Positions 1 through 7,958 of a stretch of 64,000 bases of DNA are shown here, piece by piece; the first letter of the stretch is position 1; the number at the start of each line of letters is the position of its first letter. Position numbers and translations under genes: made by a program. This DNA is from Arthrobacter_J sp038199985 (GTDB taxonomy: Bacteria; Actinomycetota; Actinomycetes; Actinomycetales; Micrococcaceae). Below the pieces are notes generated by a model. It had not been told where the DNA came from and searched no databases. It saw only the letters and a list, made by a program, of their open reading frames with translations. The stretch spans positions 1 to 64,000 of the forward strand of contig JBBPYK010000056.1 of NCBI GenBank assembly GCA_038199985.1, written 5' to 3'.

Positions 1-219
1 ACTCTGAAGGTAAGACAGCCTGCCTGTGCGCGGTAAGTCACTCAGCCGGTCAACACCGGGTTGATCCGAGATCAAGAGCGAATAACCCGGCAGCCACTGA
101 ACATCGCCCATGACAGTAAGGCCGCCGTCCATTGCGGCCATAACCGATGGGTTTCGTCCCTCGAGCGCGGACTGTACCCGGTCCTGTTTCCATAAGTCCA
201 TGGGCTCATTCTGGCCCAT
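1..219 (-). CDS. HIT-like (diadenosine tetraphosphate hydrolase-type) protein, N-terminal part
   Basis: The N-terminal 73 residues of a protein that runs off the left edge of the window. The frame opens with ATG at 219 (MGQNEPMDLW) and a second in-frame ATG at 201 is an alternative start. The string W-x-x-D-R-V, then G-R-N-P-S-V, then V-M-G-D-V-Q-W-L-P-G-Y-S-L-L is the pattern I associate with actinobacterial HIT-superfamily proteins annotated as diadenosine tetraphosphate hydrolases. The catalytic histidine triad would lie beyond the window, so the enzyme activity cannot be confirmed. A short hairpin with 9-bp arms (257-265 and 287-295) sits just upstream. The upstream neighbour is a broken HAD gene, so this gene probably has its own promoter. 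Confidence 0.5.
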   Translation of the reverse strand, partial: MGQNEPMDLWKQDRVQSALEGRNPSVMAAMDGGLTVMGDVQWLPGYSLLISDQPGVDRLSDLPRTGRLSYLQS

Positions 220-257
220 GTCGATCCATTGACAGACACTGGGCCGCGGCCTTGCCG

Positions 258-560
258 TCAAAGACGATCGGAAAGCCGTCTGGCTAGTCTTTGACGTCGG
301 CTAGAACATGGGCCAAGTCCGAAAGGCTTTGGATTACGTCGTCGGACGGGAAGCAGAAACGCTTCTGCCTCAGGTTTGACGTATCCGAGGCGTTCAGAAG
401 TAAAGAGTGGACAGTGGAGCAGGGGCTCGAGCCCTATCCGGCGAACCTTCTGTGTCTGCTGTTCATGATTGCCGTTGGTTATGATGCCAACGATCATTCC
501 CCTATCGGTCAGGTCTCGCAGTGCCATTTCGACGTCGCGGAAGGAAATCTCGCGAGCAAA
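258..560 (-). pseudogene. HAD-superfamily hydrolase remnant
   Basis: Residues such as G-I-I-T-N-G-N followed by Q-K-V-R-R-I-G-L and F-T-S-E-R-L-G-Y-V-K-P-E-A-E-A-F match the central motif II to motif III region of HAD-IA phosphatases: the Ser/Thr-Asn-Gly turn and the catalytic Lys in a K-P context. The frame begins just after a TGA stop, so the N-terminal Asp nucleophile (DxD) motif is absent. After the K-P-E segment the reading frame runs into Arg-rich sequence without the motif IV GD...D. Both ends are therefore lost and the gene should be inactive. A second minus-strand frame of about 24 residues overlaps its end and stops near 284; I do not recognise it. Confidence 0.6.
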
Positions 561-696
561 TCATAAACCCTCGCTAGAGAGGGAATCTGGAATAGGCGGC
601 GTATCCAGCTCGATCCGCTAAGCAACGAACCCGACAGAAATGTTAGTTCGGGCTCAACAGAAAATAGCCGTCTGCAGGAAACGTAGCATCAGTTTC

Positions 697-1824
697 TCAC
701 GCGGAGTGCCCCGAGGTTCCGCGATGACTATTGATCCGTTCTCGAAGCTCGGAGATGATCGCTTTCTCGAACGTATTGGCGGCACCATCCACAGCGGCCA
801 CCCGGTCTGCCACATCAATGATCTCGGTCAGATCGCCTGACTCCGCGTCTAGGCGCCGCCACACCTCGGCACGATCGATGTCGACGAGACGAGCGAGCTC
901 CTCATCGACCACCTGATGCTGATCCCGGGTTAGCCTCACCAGATGTCGAATTAATAGTGCCTCATCGTCGCCTATGCTGCCGTCTACCATGATGATCAGC
1001 CAGGCGACCCACAGCATCAACTGGGGGTACTGACTCCTCTTGCTCAGGTTCTCCGCGAGTTCGATTACCCGCGCCTCGTTCCGAAAAACGGCCTGTGCGT
1101 GTCGCCCCGCGAGCAGCGTCGTGTAGCGATTTAGCACGACAGCGAGTGGAACGCCAACAAGTGGGATGCCGATCTTGAGGACGTTTCGTTGCAGGAGAAA
1201 CTTCCCAACGAATGGGAGCCCCCTCGCCGCATTCAGTACCGTTCCGGAGTAGAAGCGCTTGATGAGCGGTCGAACGATCACTGGGACCGCCTTGATCACG
1301 CCCTCACGCACGACTTCCCCGCCCTTGATCGTGAATGCTACCCGAATGAGTTTCCACATGTCCTCGGGGTCTGCGAGATCGAGTTGAACCCGATAGAGGA
1401 CCGCGATGTCATAAGCCAAGCGCAGCTGGAGCTGAGTGATGAACGCGACATCGAGCATGAGGGTCGCGATAGCGGCAGGGACAGTGGCGGGACTGGCACC
1501 GCCAAGGCTCCCGAGGGTGGCAATAATCGCCGCGTTGTAGGCGCCGGCGGAAAGCCCACCTTCGAGTGCAGCATACCGAGCCGCCAATTTGATGCGCTGG
1601 TCGACGATGGCGTCCGCGGGGACACCCTTATATTTCTCCTGGAAGTACTCCCAAGTGACCTTATCGGCGTAGGAGCTCAGAGCCCGTGCGCTGAGCTCCG
1701 TGAACCACCCTCCCGACTTGATATCGTCCGGGCTCAGTTCCGCTATAAACTTCCGCAGCTGGGCTCGTTCATCTTCAACTACCTCCCGGTCGGAATCATT
1801 GGCGTCAATCGGGGCCACATGCAT
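697..1824 (-). CDS. EcsC-family protein with a C-terminal TerB-like region
   Basis: A 375-residue protein. I start it at ATG 1824 because GAGAGG lies 7 bases upstream; an ATG at 1857 is also in frame. The central part, A-A-L-E-G-G-L-S then a hydrophobic stretch and Q-L-R-L-A-Y-D-I-A-V-L-Y followed by D-L-A-D-P-E-D, is the signature of the EcsC family, first named from the Bacillus Ecs secretion/ABC locus but of unknown biochemistry. The C-terminal ~110 residues (W-V-A-W-L-I-I-M-V-D-G-S-I-G-D-D-E) resemble the acidic helical TerB/tellurite-resistance fold, which is known to bind metal at the membrane face. Several hydrophobic segments suggest membrane association. It stands alone with no ABC partner beside it. 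Confidence 0.7.
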   Translation of the reverse strand: MHVAPIDANDSDREVVEDERAQLRKFIAELSPDDIKSGGWFTELSARALSSYADKVTWEYFQEKYKGVPADAIVDQRIKLAARYAALEGGLSAGAYNAAIIATLGSLGGASPATVPAAIATLMLDVAFITQLQLRLAYDIAVLYRVQLDLADPEDMWKLIRVAFTIKGGEVVREGVIKAVPVIVRPLIKRFYSGTVLNAARGLPFVGKFLLQRNVLKIGIPLVGVPLAVVLNRYTTLLAGRHAQAVFRNEARVIELAENLSKRSQYPQLMLWVAWLIIMVDGSIGDDEALLIRHLVRLTRDQHQVVDEELARLVDIDRAEVWRRLDAESGDLTEIIDVADRVAAVDGAANTFEKAIISELRERINSHRGTSGHSA

Positions 1825-2044
1825 AGCAAGTCCTCTCAGGTGATTCGGCCTAAACACTGATCACGCTATCTGGTGTGCCGTGAGTCGAGAACAACCGGTA
1901 GTCGGCCAAGTTCGGAACTTACGCTAAACCATTACCACGCCGCCATGCGCGGCAGTGAACCGCCACTGGATCACTCTTGCTGCGATCTGAGACGCACATT
2001 TTCCCGGACGCGAAAGGATCGATGCGGTTCCCACCGAAGGAGCG

Positions 2045-2335
2045 TTAGTCGCAAACCCAAAACTTTCCTCCAGCAGCATTTTTGTGGTATTCCATGCCTG
2101 CGTAGTAGTCCCCTTTGGCCGCAGCCTGAAAGTGCGGTGAATTTTCTCCGAAGTCGACTAGGCCTTGTACATGATGCTCGCTGAACTCGAGATCATTGCC
2201 GTTGGCGACCCACCTAGCGAGCCTTTCAAGCGTCCTTCTATGACCCTGAACCTCTAGCCAGGTTGTCGCGCTATAGGCCGGAAAAGGAGTGCTTGCTGCC
2301 TCAGTATTTCGCTTAGCCCACCGAAAGAGTCCCAT
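2045..2335 (-). CDS. Small hypothetical protein
   Basis: A 96-residue frame with an AGGA sequence about 10 bases upstream of its ATG. It is rich in aromatic residues near its end (D-Y-Y-A-G-M-E-Y-H-K, F-W-V-C-D) and has no hydrophobic segment, so it would be soluble. I do not recognise a family. The frame is longer than chance would usually give here and no competing frame on the other strand looks better, but nothing else proves it is expressed. It might equally be what is left of a longer gene, since the surrounding region (1-2.6 kb) contains other decayed sequence. Confidence 0.35.
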   Translation of the reverse strand: MGLFRWAKRNTEAASTPFPAYSATTWLEVQGHRRTLERLARWVANGNDLEFSEHHVQGLVDFGENSPHFQAAAKGDYYAGMEYHKNAAGGKFWVCD

Positions 2336-2639
2336 GCTCGAATCCTATATTGTTGCTACTCTCCGGGGCAGTCTGACATTCGTCACCAAGGCCTCCGTCG
2401 AAGTCACGATGTCCGAGGGGCAGGGTGGGCAGAGTGGTAACGTACCGGGACGATGGCCGTGTCGAACGTGCCTTGCTGCCACGGGCAGGAGAGTCAGCGT
2501 CACCCAAGCGCAATTCCTTCGAGTCCGTGAAAGCTTAATCGACGAGCACTAGGCTGTTCGCGATGGCCTGGGCCAAGCCTCTTAACTTGGCTGGCTACCT
2601 TCGCTTCGATAGCATTCCGAATTATGGAAGGAACACTTT
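2336..2639. other. Intergenic stretch, no recognised gene
   Basis: This stretch must hold the promoter of the DUF421 gene at 2640. A good ribosome binding site (GGAAGGAAC) precedes that ATG. Frames on both strands are low-complexity or basic and look accidental. A segment around 2420-2520 superficially resembles a tRNA D-arm but does not fold. Confidence 0.4.
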
Positions 2640-3164
2640 ATGTGGTTTGACTCGTGGTCGGATGTCCTGCGCATTCTTCTCGTCGGCCCTGCCGCCTATG
2701 TGACTCTGGTGCTGGTGCTCCGTGCTTCCGGAAAGCGGACCCTCAGCCAACTCAACGCGTTCGATTTCATTGTGACGGTTGCGCTCGGCTCAACTCTGGC
2801 AACCATCCTCCTGAGCTCCGATGTGGCCTGGGCTGAAGGGCTGACAGCACTCGCGCTGCTGGCGACGCTACAGTTTCTGGTTGCATGGGTCTCGTCCCGC
2901 TGGCCGCGAGCACGGTCTTTCGTCACCGCAAAACCGGTAGCGCTGGTGAGGGACGGCGAGCTTCAGGACGATCAGCTGCGTCGAAACAGGCTGACCGCAT
3001 CTGGGGTCCGGCAGGCGGTGCGGAGCTCTGGGTTGGGGGATTTGTCCGACGTCGCTGCAGTAGTTCTCGAAACGAACGGCACTATGAGCGTGATACCCCG
3101 GACCAAATACGGGAACGGTTCCGCGCTCGAGGGCATCTTGAATCGCCCAGACCAGCCGAATTAG
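2640..3164 (+). CDS. DUF421 (YetF/YcaP-type) membrane protein
   Basis: A 174-residue membrane protein. Three hydrophobic segments fill the first ~90 residues, with the family string R-x-S-G-K-R-T-L-S-Q-L-N-A-F-D-F-I-V-T-V-A-L-G-S between the first two. The cytoplasmic C-terminal part contains the typical P-V-A-L-V-R-D-G and a small alpha/beta segment ending in the V-V-L-E-T-N-G-T-M-S-V-I-P motif. These define DUF421; Bacillus homologues (YetF and relatives) are linked to spore or envelope functions, but the molecular role is unknown. The length is normal for the single-domain form. It converges on the hydrolase gene at 3197 with only 32 bases between the stops. Confidence 0.85.
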   Translation: MWFDSWSDVLRILLVGPAAYVTLVLVLRASGKRTLSQLNAFDFIVTVALGSTLATILLSSDVAWAEGLTALALLATLQFLVAWVSSRWPRARSFVTAKPVALVRDGELQDDQLRRNRLTASGVRQAVRSSGLGDLSDVAAVVLETNGTMSVIPRTKYGNGSALEGILNRPDQPN

Positions 3165-3196
3165 CACTCCACGATGGGGCCGGCTAACCGTCAGTT

Positions 3197-3772
3197 CTAC
3201 ATAGCAGCGACAAAGTTCTCCGCGTGAGTCACAACCTCCCGGTGTACATCCAAGGAGGCGCCCCAGTCCCCCGGGATCTGAAGTGCATGATCCGCTCCAG
3301 CTATCTCGATGAACGTGCTCGCTTTCTCATCCCTACGACCTCCGTCCCACAGGTCATCTTCGGAGCCTCCAATGAGGAGGTCGCGCCGTGACGTGACGTC
3401 GAGCGTCGCTCGGACCTTCTCGTCGGTGAGTATTGGCGTCAACCACAGACCCGGTATGTTGGCTTTATCCGCCCACGGTATGCACAAGGTGCCAAACGAT
3501 TTAGCCACGATCAACGTCGTTTCCGTTTCGGGGGCGTCCGCGATGGCCTGTTGTACTGCCCCAGTGGTGTACTCATACGGCTCACTACGCGCAGCATCGT
3601 CAAGTGACCATCGAACCGCCTGCACGTGCCAGCCGGAGTCCACGAGCATCTCGGCCACCCAGAAAAGAAGCGGAGCTTCAACCGGATAATTCGCGCCGGG
3701 GAGGAGAACAGCCACTTTTGCTTGGTCAGAGTCAGAGTTGGCACGAGAACCGCGCCACGCGAAGGTTTCCAT
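3197..3772 (-). CDS. Small alpha/beta-hydrolase-fold protein
   Basis: A 191-residue protein with the alpha/beta-hydrolase layout. An early strand is followed by L-L-P-G-A-N-Y, a nucleophile elbow appears as A-K-S-F-G-T (Ser in the S-x-G position), an acidic stretch G-G-S-E-D-D follows, and a late G-A-D-H-A supplies the likely catalytic His. Its small size and lack of a lid domain resemble dienelactone-hydrolase-like or KANL3/Tex30-like proteins rather than classical esterases. The substrate cannot be inferred. No clear Shine-Dalgarno sequence precedes the ATG at 3772, so translation may be leaderless or start differently. A long palindrome (3807-3866) lies just upstream. Confidence 0.65.
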   Translation of the reverse strand: METFAWRGSRANSDSDQAKVAVLLPGANYPVEAPLLFWVAEMLVDSGWHVQAVRWSLDDAARSEPYEYTTGAVQQAIADAPETETTLIVAKSFGTLCIPWADKANIPGLWLTPILTDEKVRATLDVTSRRDLLIGGSEDDLWDGGRRDEKASTFIEIAGADHALQIPGDWGASLDVHREVVTHAENFVAAM

Positions 3773-3806
3773 AGAAGCATGGTGGCACGTTTAGGGCGCT
3801 ACCCCA

Positions 3807-3866
3807 ATCGACTCTGCAGTAGATGTCGTTCTCACACCTGAGAAGTGCACCTACTGCAGAGTCGAT
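3807..3866. repeat. Long nested palindrome (hairpin) between two minus-strand genes
   Basis: Perfect 16-base arms ATCGACTCTGCAGTAG (3807-3822) and CTACTGCAGAGTCGAT (3851-3866) enclose a second small hairpin, TTCTCA-CACC-TGAGAA (3829-3844). It lies after the stop of the DJ-1/PfpI gene and before the start of the hydrolase gene. There is no T-run on either side. It could be a terminator without a U-tract, or a dispersed palindromic repeat. Confidence 0.75.
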
Positions 3867-3890
3867 GGGCGGCGCCGGGAAAGCCCGGAG

Positions 3891-4652
3891 TTACTCCTGG
3901 CCGGAGGTGTCGCTCTCCGCATCGTGGCGTGCGCGCAGAGCTTCGGCGTCGTGCTGTTCCTCGGCCTTTTCCTCGCGAACCACTTCGGTGAGGATCTTCA
4001 CCATCTCCTTGGCCACGCCCCCGGCGGAAGCCGGATTCTGCCCGGTGACCAGACGATCATCCACTGAGACTTTTTCCTCAAAAACATCGGCGGAAACGTG
4101 GGTGGCACCGTCAGCCTCCAGCCGGTCGGCGAGGAAGAACGGAATCACAGAGTCTTTACCGGCGGCGCGCTCTTCGTCGTTGGTGAAGGCCGCCACTTCC
4201 CGCCCTTCCACGATCCGGAAGCCATTGGCCAACTCCACATTCAGGAGTCCAGCAGGCCCGTGGCAGACAGCACCAACTACACCGCCGTCGTCGTACACGG
4301 ACGCGACCAGCTTCTGCAGGCCCTTGTTGTCCGGGAAGTCCCACATGGTGCCGTGCCCGCCCACCAGGTACAGGGCGTCGTACTGGTCAGCGTCAATGAC
4401 GTCTACCTTCGCCGTGTTGTACAAACCGGCCCGAGTTGTCTCATCTGTGGTGAAGGCCTGCTGAATGGGGTCCGATTCGTCGACGTCGTCCTGAGGTGGC
4501 TGACCGCCCTTGATGGACGCGAAATCTACAAAGTAGCCTGCGTCCTTGAAGACCTTCCAAGGGTGCGCGGCCTCGGCTACGTTGTAACCGGTCTTCTCGT
4601 CGGTGTCACCCATGGTGTCTGTGCTGGTAAGTACCAGGAGAATCTTCTTCAT
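3891..4652 (-). CDS. DJ-1/PfpI-superfamily protein (type 1 glutamine amidotransferase-like, Hsp31-type)
   Basis: A 253-residue protein. The family shows as M-K-K-I-L-L-V-L-T-S-T at the N-terminus, Y-D-A-L-Y-L-V-G-G-H-G-T-M-W-D-F-P, and the nucleophile elbow G-A-V-C-H-G-P-A with C130-H131. These match the Hsp31/YhbO/HchA-like branch, whose members act as glyoxalase III/deglycase or chaperones in stress defence; which activity this one has is not visible. The C-terminal ~30 residues are charged (Glu/Asp/Arg/His rich) and probably disordered, an extension beyond the usual fold. AAGGAG lies 8 bases before the ATG. It is transcribed alone. Confidence 0.85.
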   Translation of the reverse strand: MKKILLVLTSTDTMGDTDEKTGYNVAEAAHPWKVFKDAGYFVDFASIKGGQPPQDDVDESDPIQQAFTTDETTRAGLYNTAKVDVIDADQYDALYLVGGHGTMWDFPDNKGLQKLVASVYDDGGVVGAVCHGPAGLLNVELANGFRIVEGREVAAFTNDEERAAGKDSVIPFFLADRLEADGATHVSADVFEEKVSVDDRLVTGQNPASAGGVAKEMVKILTEVVREEKAEEQHDAEALRARHDAESDTSGQE

Positions 4653-4760
4653 GTCATGCTCCTTCGTGTAAATGGTAGGCGTGAGTGAAGTAAGCCTCTT
4701 GTTGACACGTTAGCGGTTCAGGGGGGTGCAGGGGCAAAAGCGACGCCGCGAGCCTTCTGC

Positions 4761-6095
4761 CTACGCGCCCGTCACCATCCACGCATCATTGCGAACTCGC
4801 CACCCCAGTGTCACGGCGCGCGCCACCATATATCCCAGCGCAAAAGCGGCCCACAACCACGCAATACCCGCGACCCCAGTCAGCCCAGCCGAATACACCC
4901 ACACCAGCAGTGGCAAGTACACCACTAGATTGGCGACGCCAGCGAGCGCCAGATAACGTGCGTCCCCCGCACCGATCAGGACGCCGTCGAGCACAAAGAC
5001 CAGGCCGCAGATGGGTTGCGACGCCGCCAGAATCCAGAGTCCAGCGGTGAGGGCGGCTCGGACGTCTTCGTCAGGCGTGAAAATCCAGCCAGCAAACGGC
5101 GCGACGACGGCCAGGACCGCACCGGTAATCACCCCAAATCCGAGACCCCAGGCGATCATTCGCCGGGTCAGAGCGTGGGCCAGCGGCTTGTTGGACGCAC
5201 CTAGTTCCTTGCCGATCAGGGCCTGGGCAGCGATAGCGAGGGCGTCAAGGGCGAACGCCAGGAGGGTGAACAGCGTCATGACGAGTTGGTGGGCGGCGAG
5301 TGAGACAGGTCCCTGATCCGTGGCGACGAACACGGTGGCAAGAATCGCCACCCGCAGGCTGAGAGTCCGCAGCATCAGCCAGGACCCCACATGAGCAGTG
5401 GACAGGACGCCAGCCCACCGCGGTAGGAGCGGAACGGCGTTGGCGTTTGAGTACTGCACCAGCATGGCGATGTAGACGGCAGCCATGCCCCACTGCGTGA
5501 TGCTGGTCCCCAGAGCGGCGCCTTTGACCGACATATCAAGCCCGTACACCAGTGCAAAGTTCAGCCCAATGTTGACGGCAAATCCAATTCCGGCAACCAA
5601 CAACGGCGTCTTGGTGTCCTGCAGCCCACGAAGCACTCCTGTTGCAGCCAGCACCACGAGCATCGCGGTCAACCCGGGGATGGAGAACCGAAGGTAGTCG
5701 ACCGCGAACTGGTGTACCTCGCCTTCGGCACCCATTGCCGAGGCCAACGCTGGTGCCGTCATCCAGCCTGCAACTGACAAGATCACTCCGAGCGCAACCG
5801 CCAGCCCCACGCCGTCGCGCCCCGCAGCCAGCGCATCTCCCATGCGTCCAGCGCCCAGATAGCGGGCCACCGCGGGGGTGGTGGAGTAGGCCAGAAACAC
5901 CATGAGCCCGACGGCGGTCTGCAGCACCGTGGACGCCAAACCAACGCCGGCCAGCTCGGTGACACCAAGATGCCCGACGATCGCGGAGTCTGCGATGAGG
6001 AAGAGGGGCTCGGCGATAAGCGCCCCGAGGGCCGGAACCGCCAACCGAAGGATAGATCTGCTGAGCTCGCGCGTGGTGGGAAGTGCCGTGGTCAC
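4761..6095 (-). CDS. MATE-family efflux transporter (DinF-like)
   Basis: A 444-residue polytopic membrane protein with about twelve hydrophobic segments in two similar halves. The first segment, R-L-A-V-P-A-L-G-A-L-I-A-E-P-L-F-L-I-A-D-S-A-I-V-G-H-L-G, is diagnostic for the DinF branch of the MATE (multidrug and toxic compound extrusion) family. The second half contains the matching A-L-D-A-L-A-I-A-A-Q-A-L-I-G region. Such carriers export cationic drugs or metabolites using H+ or Na+ gradients. Translation appears to start with GTG at 6095. The gene is divergent from the Fic gene at 6293 and shares a ~200-base promoter region with it. Confidence 0.9.
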   Translation of the reverse strand: MTTALPTTRELSRSILRLAVPALGALIAEPLFLIADSAIVGHLGVTELAGVGLASTVLQTAVGLMVFLAYSTTPAVARYLGAGRMGDALAAGRDGVGLAVALGVILSVAGWMTAPALASAMGAEGEVHQFAVDYLRFSIPGLTAMLVVLAATGVLRGLQDTKTPLLVAGIGFAVNIGLNFALVYGLDMSVKGAALGTSITQWGMAAVYIAMLVQYSNANAVPLLPRWAGVLSTAHVGSWLMLRTLSLRVAILATVFVATDQGPVSLAAHQLVMTLFTLLAFALDALAIAAQALIGKELGASNKPLAHALTRRMIAWGLGFGVITGAVLAVVAPFAGWIFTPDEDVRAALTAGLWILAASQPICGLVFVLDGVLIGAGDARYLALAGVANLVVYLPLLVWVYSAGLTGVAGIAWLWAAFALGYMVARAVTLGWRVRNDAWMVTGA

Positions 6096-6222
6096 CGGTC
6101 AAGCCTATGGCAAGGGCTGCGCTGAACAGCCTCGTGATCTGTTGCGCAGGTCGCGGGCCGCCGATCGCCGCGCGGGCCGCTGATCTGCACGATAGGCAAG
6201 AGGTGCGGACCCGAACTGTCAG

Positions 6223-6251
6223 TTGAAACTCCGCATCCTTACAGCTAAAGA
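6223..6251 (+). promoter_or_regulatory. Candidate promoter of the Fic gene
   Basis: TTGAAA (6223-6228) and TAAAGA (6246-6251) are separated by 17 bases. A start near 6258 would fall inside the left arm of the palindrome at 6252-6290, so a protein bound there would block transcription. Confidence 0.4.
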
Positions 6252-6290
6252 CCTAAGTGTAAGAATGCGCGATAAACTCTTACACTTAGG
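6252..6290 (+). promoter_or_regulatory. Perfect 13-bp inverted repeat at the Fic start codon (candidate operator)
   Basis: CCTAAGTGTAAGA (6252-6264) and its exact reverse complement TCTTACACTTAGG (6278-6290) are separated by 13 bases. The right arm ends two bases before the Fic ATG at 6293, and its AGG is the only possible Shine-Dalgarno element. The layout fits an autoregulatory operator. Confidence 0.65.
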
Positions 6291-6292
6291 TT

Positions 6293-7504
6293 ATGACGGA
6301 CGTGAGATCGCACGACGACGGTTGGCCAGATTCTTCGTGGGAAGAACACCAGTGGCTTGGGCCAGCGGACACACTCCGCGCCAGTAACTATCTTTCCGGA
6401 CTACGGGGCGGGATCTACCGTGCGTTCCTCCCTCCTAAAATCGCCGCTCTGAACTACACACCCGCACCCCCAACATTGACGCTGGCCGAAGAAGCAACCA
6501 GAGAGATCAGTCGATTCGACGAACGCTACGGTCGCCTTGTTGGCCCGTTTGCATCGATTCTGTTGCGCAGCGAGTCCATGGCCTCGTCCCAAATAGAGAA
6601 CGTCACGGCGAACGCCCGAAGTCTGGGGGAAGCCGAGCTCGGCATCGAGGACAAGCTCAACGCCACACTCGTGGTTCGGAATGTGCGTGCCATGGAGGCT
6701 GCTCTCCGGGCGTCTGCTGACCTGACGCCTGAAAGCGTGCTCGCCATGCACAGCGCACTTCTGGCAGAAACTCGGGATGCGCCGATCTCTGGATCGTGGA
6801 GACAAGAGCAGGTGTGGATCGGCACCAGCATCAGTTCACCCATTGGCGCCGACTTTGTACCGCCGCATCATCAACATGTTCCAGAGCTTGTCGCCGACGT
6901 CATGACCTATGCCCGGCGTCATGACGTTCCTGCACTGGTCCAGACCGCCATCGCGCATGCACAATTTGAGACCATCCATCCGTTCACGGACGGCAACGGT
7001 CGCACTGGGCGTGCCCTGATTCACTCGATGCTCAAGCGCCGGGGCGTCGCCTCGAACGTTTCTGTTCCTGTTTCCGCGGGCCTGCTCGGCAGCGTTGCTT
7101 CCTATCATCAAGCCCTCACCGAGTATCGATACGGTGACCCGGAGGCCATCATCAACCTTTGTTCCGAGGCGTCATTCCGGGCGATAAGCAACGGCACGCA
7201 ATTGGCAGATGACGCGGTCAGCATAGCCAACAATTGGCGCGACAGAATCAGTGCACGCCGGGACTCCGCCGTATGGTCAGTACTGGAGCTGCTGGGGAGC
7301 CGACCCGTCGTCAACGCAACTGTCCTGCAAGCGGAGCTGGGCCTGGACTACATGCGGATGCGCCGTGCCATGGACTCTCTCGCGGAAGCTGAAATAGTTA
7401 TAGGCGTCGACAAGTACAAGAAGGGCCGATTCTGGCGGGCACCCGAAATGCTCGGCGCGTTGGATGCTTTTGCACAGCGAGCCGGCCGCCGACAGTCCAG
7501 CTGA
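6293..7504 (+). CDS. Fic-family AMPylase with self-inhibitory motif and C-terminal winged helix
   Basis: A 403-residue protein. Fic enzymes transfer AMP from ATP (sometimes other groups) to hydroxyls of target proteins. The full catalytic motif H-P-F-T-D-G-N-G-R-T-G-R is present at about residues 229-240. An inhibitory helix motif S-S-Q-I-E-N at 98-103 fits [S/T]xxxE[G/N], with E102 as the residue expected to block ATP; an N-terminal position makes it a class II Fic protein. The C-terminal ~70 residues (V-L-E-L-L-G-S-R-P-V-V-N-A-T-V-L-Q-A-E-L-G then a basic wing K-Y-K-K-G-R-F-W) look like a winged helix-turn-helix, so the protein may also bind DNA. No toxin or antitoxin partner is encoded beside it. 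The ATG follows a perfect inverted repeat by two bases. Confidence 0.9.
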   Translation: MTDVRSHDDGWPDSSWEEHQWLGPADTLRASNYLSGLRGGIYRAFLPPKIAALNYTPAPPTLTLAEEATREISRFDERYGRLVGPFASILLRSESMASSQIENVTANARSLGEAELGIEDKLNATLVVRNVRAMEAALRASADLTPESVLAMHSALLAETRDAPISGSWRQEQVWIGTSISSPIGADFVPPHHQHVPELVADVMTYARRHDVPALVQTAIAHAQFETIHPFTDGNGRTGRALIHSMLKRRGVASNVSVPVSAGLLGSVASYHQALTEYRYGDPEAIINLCSEASFRAISNGTQLADDAVSIANNWRDRISARRDSAVWSVLELLGSRPVVNATVLQAELGLDYMRMRRAMDSLAEAEIVIGVDKYKKGRFWRAPEMLGALDAFAQRAGRRQSS

Positions 7505-7589
7505 TCAGAGCCCTCAGTTTCCTCTGAGCTGTTGTGCAGCTCATGCGACGCTGTGATTGACTTAGAGCCAACCGAAGGGCGTGCTGATC

Positions 7590-7958
7590 ATGAGCCACGA
7601 AGTGAAGAAGAGCGGCGGTTACCGGATGACGGTAGGTTGCGCTCTCCTGTCCATCAGTTTGATCATTTTGATGCCACTGGCCATGACTGCCATGGAAAAC
7701 GGCTCTGCCTCAACAGTGCTATTCATTGCAGCAGGCATCGTGGCAGTCGTTGGCATCGCGCTGATGCTGAACGGTTGGAAGACGCGCAAGCAATTCGATA
7801 ACCGTGTGTTGTCCTATGACAACGCCTCAGAGCACGACGGCGAACCGGCGCCCCCGCCACCGATGCATGCCCGCCGGGCAGGTTGGGCGGACAGACCTGC
7901 TAACCACATGGGCAACAACACGCTGGGCCCCGATCCCAAAGCTCGCGACCGCAACTAG
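7590..7958 (+). CDS. Small hypothetical membrane protein
   Basis: A 122-residue protein. The ATG at 7590 has AAGGG 11 bases upstream; a GTG at 7581 is in frame but sits too close to it. Two hydrophobic segments (about residues 12-34 and 41-60) form a hairpin, followed by a polar, Pro-rich tail (P-A-P-P-P-P-M-H) rich in Asn and Arg. No family is recognised. The gene ends at base 7958 and the convergent HD gene ends at base 7959, so the two stops abut with no room for a terminator. Confidence 0.6.
   Translation: MSHEVKKSGGYRMTVGCALLSISLIILMPLAMTAMENGSASTVLFIAAGIVAVVGIALMLNGWKTRKQFDNRVLSYDNASEHDGEPAPPPPMHARRAGWADRPANHMGNNTLGPDPKARDRN

Noticed and set aside
2420..2520. tRNA-like segment (GCAGAGTGGTAACG and TTCGAGTCC)
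   Set aside because: The D-arm-like and T-loop-like pieces are not framed by a pairing acceptor stem, and no anticodon stem forms.
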